A stretch of 41,056 nt of DNA from JAWKIW01 sp046331175 (GTDB lineage Bacteria > Actinomycetota > Acidimicrobiia > Acidimicrobiales > Acidimicrobilacustridaceae): contig JAXLRI010000025.1 of assembly GCA_046331175.1 (NCBI GenBank), positions 1 to 41,056 of the forward strand, in the 5' to 3' direction. Position numbers and translations under genes: made by a program. The number at the start of each line of letters is the position of its first letter. Positions within the stretch are counted from its first letter, which is position 1. Of the stretch, positions 5,789-13,933 are shown in pieces. The notes beneath the pieces are model-generated. The model saw only the letters and a program-made list of their open reading frames with translations, ran no database searches and had not been told where the DNA came from.

Positions 5789-8700
5789 GGCTGACCTCCG
5801 GGCTTGTTCGACTTCTCGGTCGCGGGCTTGTTCGACGGCTTGTTCGGCTTGGCCGACTTCTTGGTCGCGGGCTTGTTCGACTTCTCGGTCGACCGCGTGG
5901 TCGACGGCTTCGTCGATGGATCGGTGCCGGTCGGCTCGCCGGCCTCCGGGTCGGCGACGGTCGCGTCGGCGTTCTTCGGGTCGACGACGGTCGCGTCGGC
6001 GTTCTTCGGGTCGACGACGGTCGCGTCGGTGTCGATCAGGTCGTCGTCGTTCGACGCGTCGCCGGCGGACGAGAACGGAGACATCGATCGCACCGCGGCG
6101 GGCGCAGCGTGGGCGAGGCGCTGGCCGCTCGACAGGGCGAGGTGGGCGACGCGCTCGCTGGCGGCGGGCACGACGACAGACCCGACGGTGGCGGCCCCGC
6201 TGGCGTACAGCGCGGTGGCCCAGCCGACCGGGCCGAGCGGGCGGCAGCCGAAGAACTGGCTCAGGCCCGGCGTCTGCACCACGCCGACGAGGACGGCGAG
6301 GCTGCCGGCCGAGGCCGCCAGCACCGTGGGGCTCCACCCGCCGGCCACCACGGTCTGGGCCAGCTGCGTGCTGACCAGCGCAGCCAGGCCGACGGTGCGG
6401 GCCCGGGTGGGCGTGCCGGTGAGGCGGGCGGCGACGAAGGCCGAGGTCGCACCCATGGTGGTGGTGCCGGCCCGCACGAGGATGTCGCGGGTGAGGGCGG
6501 TGCCGAGCGACTCGTCGGGCCCGGCGTGCAGCAGCGTCTCGGGGTCGACGTTCGGTGGCTCGCGCAGGGCGATGGCCAGCGCCGGAGCCATGTCGGTGAG
6601 CAGGTTGACCAGGAGCAGCTGGCGGGGGTTGAGCGGGGCCGACAGGCCGAGGGCGGTGCCGGCGATGGTGAAGCCCAGCTCGCCGAGGTTGCCCCCGACG
6701 AGGATGGCCACGGCCGCCCGGACCGACTCCCACATGGCCCGGCCCTCGACCACGGCGTCGACGATGGTCTCGATGCGGTCGTCGACCACCACCACGTCGG
6801 CGCAGCTGCGGGCGGCGGCGGTGCCCCGGCCGCCGAGGGCGATGCCGGCGTCGGCCAGGCGGATGGCGGCGGCGTCGTTGGCGCCGTCGCCGGTCATGGC
6901 CACGGCCCGACCGATGCGCTGGTAGCTGGCGACGATCCGCACCTTCTGCAGCGGCGTGACCCGGGCGAAGACCGAGGTGTCGGCGATGACGGCGTCGAGC
7001 TCGTCGTCGTCGAGCTCGTCCATGTCGGGGCCGGTCATCACCCGGTGGCCGTTCAGCATGCCCAGCTCGGCGGCGATGGCCTCGGCGGTGGACGGGTGGT
7101 CGCCGGTGATCATGGCCAACTCGACGCCGGCGCCCTGCAGGCGGCGCACGGCCTCGACGGCGCTGGGCCGCACCGGGTCGGCCAGGGCGACGAAGCCGAG
7201 CAGCGTCAGCGGCGGCAGGTCGCTCTCGTCGCGCAGGCGGGCGTCGTCGCCGACGGCGGCGTCGGCCACGGCGAGGACGCGCAGGCCCCGGCGGGCCAGC
7301 GCGTGCACGTGGTCCTCCAGCCGCCGCACCCCCTCGGCGTCGAGCACCTCGGTGCGACGACCCCGGCGGTGGGCCTCGCAGCGGGGGAGCAGCACCTCGG
7401 GGGCGCCCTTGACGACGATGTGCCGCTTGCCGCGCTGGGTGCCGAGCACCGCGTGCAGGCCACGGCGCGACTCGAACGGCAGCTCCTCGACCGGCGCCCA
7501 GCCGTTGCGGGGGGCGATGCCGGCGGCGTCGGCCGCCGCGGCCACGGCCCCGTCGGTGGCGTGGGCGTGGACCCCACCACCGTTGGGGGGCGGGGTGGCG
7601 TGGAAGGCGGCGGCCAGCACGGTGCGACCGGCGGTGCCGAGCTGGTCGACCGAGCCGTCGCGCTCGCCGTCGGACACCAGGACGACCTCGAGGGTGCCCT
7701 CGGTGAGGGTGCCGGTCTTGTCGAAGCACACCTGGCGGACCCGGCCGAGCGCTTCGATGGCCCGCGGGTTGCGCACCAGGGCCTGGCGGGCGGCGAGGCG
7801 GCGGGCCGCCGCGATCTGGGCCAGCGTGGCCAGCGCCGGCAGCCCCTCGGGGACGGCGGCCACCATGAGGCTCACGCCGGTGCCGACCGATTCGCGCAGG
7901 GGCCGGCGCAGCACGAAGCCGAGGCCGGTGGCCACCATGCCGGCGCCCACCGTGACCGGCAGGGTGATGGCGGTGAGCCGCCCGAGCCGCTGCTCGACGC
8001 CCGAGGGCGGTGGGCTGCCGGCGGCTGCCGCGCTGCGGCCGGCCTCGGTGTCGACCCCCAGGGCGACGACCACGGCGGTGGTGGTGCCGGCGGCGACGAT
8101 GGTGCCCTCGTAGAGCATCGAGGCCCGCTCGGCCACCGCCGCCCCGGGGGTGCGGCGCACGGCCTTGGCCACCGGCAGCGACTCACCGGTGAGCGACGAC
8201 TCGTCGACCTCGAGCGACGACGCCGACAGGATCCGGCAGTCGGCCGGGACCGTGTCGCCGGCCTCGAGGTGCACGACGTCGCCGACGACGAGCTGGTCGG
8301 CCGGCAGCACGCGCTCGCCGCCGTCGACGAGGGTGCGGGCGGTGGCGGCCCGGGTGGCCTCGAGATCGCCGAGGGCCCGCTCGGTGTGGGTGCGCTGCAG
8401 GCCGCCGACCAGCGCGTTGACCCCCACGACCCCGAGCACGAGGCCGGCATCGGTGAGCGAGCCGATGGCAGCCGACAGGCCGGCGCCGACCACCAGGACC
8501 GGCGTCAGCGGGTTGGCCAGCTCCTCGAGGACGGCGCGTGGCCAGCCCACCGGTCCGTCGTCGAGGGTGCGCACCCGGGCGTGGCGGACCGAGCGCTCGG
8601 CCTCGCGCAGGCCGCCGCGCCGAGAGCCCACCAGCGCCAGCACCGCCTTCGGCTCGAGCTCGTGCCAGCGGTGGGCCGCCGGCGCCGCCGGCAGGGCGAC

Positions 8701-10500
8701 GGTGCCGGCGCGCAGGCCGGCCCAGGCCCCGTTGCCGATCGACACCAGGGTCGACAGGTTGATGGCGAGCATCGCCCGCGACGCCGCCAGGCGGGACGGG
8801 CCGAGCATCGCCCAGGCCGTGCCGGTGCCGGCTCCCGCCGCGGCGAGCAGCGCGCTGCGGGTGCTGACCGAGCGAGCCGTCTTGATGGCCCGCAGCAGCA
8901 CGACGCCGTCGAGCATCCCCTCGGCGAGGATCAGGTGGGCGCCGGTGGGCGCCCGGCGGCCCGGGCTCTCGACGCCGATGCCGAGGTCGGCGGCGTGCAG
9001 GCCGGTGTGCGCCCGGCCGCTGGCGTACGCCACCACCTGCCCGGCGGCCTGCTCGGCGCGGATCTCGGCGGCCACGTCCTTGGCCGCCCATCGCTCGAGC
9101 CCGCCCAGCCGCTGGGCCAGGGCCTCGCTGCCCCCGGCCAGCACCACCCGGACCTCGGCTTCGGCGGCTTCGGCGAGGAACGTGGCGGCCGCCGGCACCG
9201 GTTCGGGGGTGATGGCGACCAGGGCCTGCAGGCGGTCGCCCCGCCAGAGGCCGAGCACCTTGTGGCCGCCCCGGCGCAGCTCGCGCGCCCGGGTCGCGGT
9301 GCCCCGGGGAGCGCCGGCGGCCTTGGTGAACGGGGTGAGCGTCCACGATGCCGCCCGCCGCTCGGCCGTGGGCCGAGCCGGGTCGAACAGGGCGCGGGCC
9401 CGCGCCGCGCACCGTTCGGCGACCGCCGCCGGGTCGACCACCTCGATCCGGTCCACGGCCCACTGCTCGGAGGCGGCGAGCCGGGCATCGATGGCGACGA
9501 CCGACACCCGGTCGAGGCGGCGGAGGGCGGCCGGGTCCATCACCACGAGCCCGCGTCGCGACAGGGCGATGTCGAGGGTGGCGCCGAAGACCTCTCGGCC
9601 GAGCGTGGCGGCCTTCGGGGCGCTCACCAGGACCAGGTCGACGGCCCGACGCGGGCTGCGGGTGGCCGCGAGGGTCGTGGCGACCAGGCCGAGCGAGCCG
9701 ATGGCGGCGCCGTCGGTGTAGCGCTCGACCGGGCCCTTGGGCAGCGGGACGCCGCGTGGCTCGAGGCGCAGCGCCGGGTGCCGGACGCTGGTGGCGCCCT
9801 CGATCAGCTCGGGCTCGCGCCGGAGCCACGCCTGGCGCCGCGAGGCCTGCTCGGCGATGCGGGCACTGCGCTGGCTGATGTCGACGGCGAGGCCGACCGG
9901 GCCCTGGCCCAGCGCCTGGGCGATGGCGGCGGTGACCGACACGAGGACGTCGGTGGCGGGCGGGCCCAGGCGCTGCTCGAGCTGGCGGCGCAGCCGGGGC
10001 TGGCTGTCGGCCAGCGAGATCAGGCCGGGGATCTCGGCGGGGATGGCGGCGAGGTGCAGGGCCTGGCCGGCGATGGCGACGCCGAAGGCGACCACGTCGG
10101 CTCCGACCGCCACCACCTGGCGCTGGATCGGCTCGACGTCGGCGGGGTGGGGCGGGCGGTCGTGGGGGAACCGCTCGCCGGCGACCTCTTGGGCGTCCTC
10201 GACGTCCTCGACGGTGGACACCAGGTCGTCGAGCTCGACGGCGTCGGGGTCGAAGGCGATGACGACCCGACCGAGGACGGCGTCGACCTCGGCCCAGTCC
10301 ACGGCGTCGAGGCGCTCGAGGGCGGCCTTCACCGCGCCGGCGACCTCGGGCCGGTCGGGGTCGTCGACTCCGCGCACCTCGACGTGGGCCCGGTCGCCCA
10401 CCACGACGCTGCGGCGGCTGGTGCGGCCGGCGGCATCGCCGAGCCAGCCCTGGACCCGCCGCACGGGGTCGAGCACCACGCCGGGGGACGGCAGCCTCAC
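5785..10500 (-). CDS. giant cation-transporting P-type ATPase (CtpH/CtpI-like)
   Basis: 1571-aa membrane pump that couples ATP hydrolysis to ion movement. The catalytic half carries VDESSLTGESLPVA (actuator domain), VPEGLPALATL (the type II ion-site helix, not the CPC of heavy-metal pumps), FDKTGTLTEG with the phosphorylated Asp at D927, and MTGDGANDAAAI. The N-terminus (about 30-110) looks like an HMA-type fold without CxxC. Residues ~310-560 resemble a degenerate second P domain, with D338 in VVAIDARLA at the DKTGT position. The C-terminal ~80 residues are low complexity: three ~10-aa DATVVDPKNA-like repeats, then a Lys/Pro/Ser/Asn-rich tail. Length and layout match mycobacterial CtpH/CtpI. 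GTG 10500 is the start. Transported ion unknown; Ca or Mg is possible. Confidence 0.9.
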   Translation of the reverse strand: MRLPSPGVVLDPVRRVQGWLGDAAGRTSRRSVVVGDRAHVEVRGVDDPDRPEVAGAVKAALERLDAVDWAEVDAVLGRVVIAFDPDAVELDDLVSTVEDVEDAQEVAGERFPHDRPPHPADVEPIQRQVVAVGADVVAFGVAIAGQALHLAAIPAEIPGLISLADSQPRLRRQLEQRLGPPATDVLVSVTAAIAQALGQGPVGLAVDISQRSARIAEQASRRQAWLRREPELIEGATSVRHPALRLEPRGVPLPKGPVERYTDGAAIGSLGLVATTLAATRSPRRAVDLVLVSAPKAATLGREVFGATLDIALSRRGLVVMDPAALRRLDRVSVVAIDARLAASEQWAVDRIEVVDPAAVAERCAARARALFDPARPTAERRAASWTLTPFTKAAGAPRGTATRARELRRGGHKVLGLWRGDRLQALVAITPEPVPAAATFLAEAAEAEVRVVLAGGSEALAQRLGGLERWAAKDVAAEIRAEQAAGQVVAYASGRAHTGLHAADLGIGVESPGRRAPTGAHLILAEGMLDGVVLLRAIKTARSVSTRSALLAAAGAGTGTAWAMLGPSRLAASRAMLAINLSTLVSIGNGAWAGLRAGTVALPAAPAAHRWHELEPKAVLALVGSRRGGLREAERSVRHARVRTLDDGPVGWPRAVLEELANPLTPVLVVGAGLSAAIGSLTDAGLVLGVVGVNALVGGLQRTHTERALGDLEATRAATARTLVDGGERVLPADQLVVGDVVHLEAGDTVPADCRILSASSLEVDESSLTGESLPVAKAVRRTPGAAVAERASMLYEGTIVAAGTTTAVVVALGVDTEAGRSAAAAGSPPPSGVEQRLGRLTAITLPVTVGAGMVATGLGFVLRRPLRESVGTGVSLMVAAVPEGLPALATLAQIAAARRLAARQALVRNPRAIEALGRVRQVCFDKTGTLTEGTLEVVLVSDGERDGSVDQLGTAGRTVLAAAFHATPPPNGGGVHAHATDGAVAAAADAAGIAPRNGWAPVEELPFESRRGLHAVLGTQRGKRHIVVKGAPEVLLPRCEAHRRGRRTEVLDAEGVRRLEDHVHALARRGLRVLAVADAAVGDDARLRDESDLPPLTLLGFVALADPVRPSAVEAVRRLQGAGVELAMITGDHPSTAEAIAAELGMLNGHRVMTGPDMDELDDDELDAVIADTSVFARVTPLQKVRIVASYQRIGRAVAMTGDGANDAAAIRLADAGIALGGRGTAAARSCADVVVVDDRIETIVDAVVEGRAMWESVRAAVAILVGGNLGELGFTIAGTALGLSAPLNPRQLLLVNLLTDMAPALAIALREPPNVDPETLLHAGPDESLGTALTRDILVRAGTTTMGATSAFVAARLTGTPTRARTVGLAALVSTQLAQTVVAGGWSPTVLAASAGSLAVLVGVVQTPGLSQFFGCRPLGPVGWATALYASGAATVGSVVVPAASERVAHLALSSGQRLAHAAPAAVRSMSPFSSAGDASNDDDLIDTDATVVDPKNADATVVDPKNADATVADPEAGEPTGTDPSTKPSTTRSTEKSNKPATKKSAKPNKPSNKPATEKSNKPGGQP
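5938..6030 (-). repeat. 30-bp in-frame tandem repeat in the ATPase tail
   Basis: The segment encoding DATVVDPKNA, DATVVDPKNA and DATVADPEAG is about three copies of a 30-bp unit (GTTCTTCGGGTCGACGACGG on the plus strand). Being a multiple of three, copy-number change would lengthen or shorten the tail without a frameshift. Confidence 0.7.
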
Positions 10501-10594
10501 GGTCGGCCGCCCGGCCGCGGGAGCACCGCACCGCCGACGCGGTCGACGTGGTCCCCCAGCCGCTCGCCGGTGCGCGGCCGGCGGACCCGCGCGG

Positions 10595-10729
10595 TCAGGC
10601 CGGAGCCGGCACGCGAGCTCCCCGTGCTCCGGGCTGGCGATCCAGGCGCTCCCGCACGATCCGCACCAGCTCGACCACCAGCAGGGCGGCGGCCTGGGCC
10701 ACCACCGCCGACACGATCACCTCGAACAC
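10595..10729 (-). CDS. very small single-TM protein upstream of the P-type ATPase
   Basis: 44-aa ORF opening MFEVIVSAVVAQAAALLVVE, then ELVRIVRERLDRQPGARGAR: one hydrophobic helix followed by a basic amphipathic stretch. GGAGGGG lies 5-7 nt before the GTG start, a good ribosome-binding site. It lies 94 bp before the ATPase start on the same strand. A different frame stays open through that gap and ends GTGA over the ATPase start, so ribosomes may be passed on. No known family is recognised; this could be a pump-associated micropeptide. Confidence 0.55.
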   Translation of the reverse strand: MFEVIVSAVVAQAAALLVVELVRIVRERLDRQPGARGARVPAPA

Positions 10730-11101
10730 GGCACCCCTCCCACGCTCGTCCTTCGGGCTCGGCGCGGACCGTACGCCGGCGTCGTGAACGCCGGCCGCCC
10801 GGGGGGAGAGCGCGAGGTGAACGGTTCATGAAGCCACCGGAGGGGAGGGCCGACCGCCGCCGACCCGGCAGCGAGGGAGCGCGACCGCTCGGCCCGCAGC
10901 CGTCGCCCGTACAGTCTGGCGGCTCCGGCCCCACGAACCTTCATCCCGTTCGGGTGAACGTGGGGTGAACGGTGGTCCATTGGGCCGACGGATCGGCCGT
11001 CGCCGGCTCCACCCGGGTCGACCCAGCCGCTCCCGCCCGCCGCCCCGGACCGCCGGCTCCGGTGGTTGGGCGCCACCGGTTCGAGCTCCGGTGGCGTCGA
11101 C
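10730..11101. other. intergenic region with clustered GTGAAC motifs
   Basis: No gene is supported. It lies upstream of the ATPase cluster and downstream of the truncated haemoglobin, both on the minus strand, so the ATPase promoter should be here. TGAACGGTTCA (10818-10828) is an inverted repeat with one central base. CGTTCGGGTGAACG (10947-10960) has 5-bp arms, and another GTGAAC follows at about 10965. These could be sites for one regulator; no -10/-35 pair is obvious. Confidence 0.35.
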
Positions 11102-11695
11102 TCAGGCGGTGACGATCTGGGTCTGCATGGGCGCCAGGGCGTTGAGCAGCTCCTGCTTCTCGGCGGTCGGCACCTGGTACTGGTCCAGCGCCTTCACCAG
11201 GTCCTCCACCAAGGCGTTGAAGTCGGCGACGGTGATGGCCATGCCGGCGTGGGCCGTGGTCATGTCCTTGCCGCTGTACTTCTCGGGGCCACCGGTCGCT
11301 TCGCCGATCTGCTCGACCAGCAGCACCTGCAGCCGGTTGGCGTCGGTCTTGGCGAAGAAGTGGTTGATGCGCTGGTCGGCCACGACGTTCTGCAGGAAGG
11401 TCCCGACCACGGCGGTGATGGCGGTGTTCCCACCCAGCCGGGTGTAGAGCGAGCCGGGCTTGGCGGTTCCGGTGGTGGCGGATGCCCGGGCGGTGGTCGA
11501 TGTCGAGGCGGCCTTCGCCGTGGTCGTCGCCCCCGTCTCGGACGTGGTGCTCGACGAGCAGGCCACCGTGAACACGCCGAACAGCGTGAGGGCGGCCGCC
11601 TTGCCGGTGGTGCCGAGCATCTGGCGCCGGCTCATCAGCCGGACGGTCTCCGGGTGCAGGTCCTGGTCGTCGCCGCCGTGGCCCTGGTCGCGCAT
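11102..11695 (-). CDS. exported truncated haemoglobin lipoprotein (group 1-like)
   Basis: 197 aa. Residues 82-197 are a truncated-haemoglobin domain: LYTRLGGNTAITAVV (helix A/B), INHFFAKTD (C/E), TGGPEKYSGKDM, and AHAGMAIT with the likely proximal haem ligand H149. In front is an export region: MSRRQMLG (twin-arginine-like), a hydrophobic segment and the lipobox TVAC (C46), then a Ser/Thr/Ala linker. Most such globins are cytoplasmic O2/NO-handling proteins; here the globin would be tethered outside the membrane. ATG 11695 is chosen because AGGGGG lies just upstream. The gene is divergent from eno. Confidence 0.87.
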   Translation of the reverse strand: MRDQGHGGDDQDLHPETVRLMSRRQMLGTTGKAAALTLFGVFTVACSSSTTSETGATTTAKAASTSTTARASATTGTAKPGSLYTRLGGNTAITAVVGTFLQNVVADQRINHFFAKTDANRLQVLLVEQIGEATGGPEKYSGKDMTTAHAGMAITVADFNALVEDLVKALDQYQVPTAEKQELLNALAPMQTQIVTA

Positions 11696-12014
11696 GGATC
11701 CCCCTGTGGGTGTCGGGGCCGGGCTGCCGGTGACGTGGTCATCCGACGCCGGCTCGGTCGTCGGGGCCTGGTTCGCCACCAGCGCCCCACCCGGATGACG
11801 CCCGTGACCCCTGCCACGCCTCCCCGAACGTTGGAGGATTCGCGTCGAGGGGTGACGCGGATCCTCCAACGTTCGGGCGGGGCGGGAGGGCGCCGGGGCC
11901 GGTGGACTTGCGCGCGGCGGTCGCCGGTGCCGATGGTGGGGGCGCCCGACGGGTCCGCGAGTCGGCGGGACCGGCGTGCAACCATTCGATCCACTCCCAG
12001 GAGCACCGGTACCC
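11696..12014. other. divergent intergenic region (haemoglobin / eno)
   Basis: 319-bp region from which both flanking genes are transcribed outward. Apart from the large hairpin at 11823-11877 and the AGGAG ribosome-binding site before eno (about 11999), no coding potential is seen. Promoters for both genes are expected here but not identified with confidence. Confidence 0.4.
11823..11877. repeat. 24-bp near-perfect inverted repeat (hairpin)
   Basis: 11823-11846 and 11854-11877 are reverse complements with a single mismatch in 24 positions, around a 7-nt loop (GAGGGGT). The outer part reads CCCGAACGTTGGAGGAT. Because both flanking genes point away from it, it is not a simple terminator. It could be an operator, a 5'-UTR structure or an intergenic repeat element. 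Confidence 0.8.
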
Positions 12015-13301
<1,287 letters not shown>

Positions 13302-13317
13302 CCGTGGGCGGCCCGCG

Positions 13318-13761
13318 ATGAGCGCGCGCCAGGCCTCGGGCCGGTTCCTGCGCCGCATCGTCGGGCCGCTGTGCTTCGTGCTGAGCGTCGTGGCCGTCGC
13401 CGCCCTGGCCGTGGTCCCCACGCGCACGTTCATCAACCAGAAGCGCGACACCGCCGCCGCCGAGGCCCAGCTGTCGTCGCTGCGCGAGGGCAACGATCGG
13501 ATGCAGCACGAGCTCGACGCCCTCAACACCGACGAGGAGCTCGAGCGGGTCGCCCGCAAGCAGTACGGCTTCGTGAAGCCCGGCGAGGAGGTGTACCGGA
13601 TCATCGAGCCGCCGAGCCCGCCGGTCACCGTGCCGGGCGTGTGGCCCTTCGACGACCTGCGCAAGCGGCTGCGGGCCTCCGACGTCGAGGGCGCCGTCCC
13701 CGAGCCCACCACCACGACCACCACCACCGTGCCGGCGGCTGGTCAGAAGGCCGCCCACTGA
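13318..13761 (+). CDS. septum formation initiator, FtsB/DivIC family
   Basis: 147-aa bitopic membrane protein of the divisome. It has a short basic cytoplasmic N-terminus, one TM helix at about residues 15-35, an extracytoplasmic coiled coil (about 40-75, QLSSLREGNDRMQHELDALN), and the family signature ELERVARKQYGFVKPGEEVY. The C-terminus is a Pro/Thr-rich tail (TTTTTTTVPAA). In FtsB/DivIC proteins the coiled coil binds FtsL and the complex activates septal peptidoglycan synthesis. Position immediately after eno supports the call. Confidence 0.92.
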   Translation: MSARQASGRFLRRIVGPLCFVLSVVAVAALAVVPTRTFINQKRDTAAAEAQLSSLREGNDRMQHELDALNTDEELERVARKQYGFVKPGEEVYRIIEPPSPPVTVPGVWPFDDLRKRLRASDVEGAVPEPTTTTTTTVPAAGQKAAH

Positions 13762-13933
13762 CGCGACCTCTCGACCGCGTCCCGGCGCGGTCGGTCGTGG
13801 CGCGGTCGGGCCGGTGCGAGGTGCGAGGTGCGAGGTCGCCGGCCGCTCGGATCGAGGACGGGGACGGGGTCTGGCCGAGAGGTAGGGTGACCGGCCGAGC
13901 CGAGCGATCGCCGACGAGGGGGGCCAGCGCCGG

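Noticed and set aside
10497..10594. A coupled ORF ending GTGA over the ATPase start
   Set aside because: The frame is open but has no ATG/GTG/TTG start in a sensible place with a ribosome-binding site; the 44-aa ORF just upstream is the better candidate.
5467..10968. A plus-strand open frame of more than 1,800 codons opposite the P-type ATPase
   Set aside because: It is low-complexity Gly/Ala/Arg/Asp-rich with no domain, and exists because G/C-ending codons of the real minus-strand gene make the opposite strand open.
13762..13933. A molybdenum-cofactor riboswitch before the hydroxylase large subunit
   Set aside because: The stretch is GC-rich with a GTGCGAG triplet repeat and some hairpins, but I could not recognise the conserved Moco riboswitch core.
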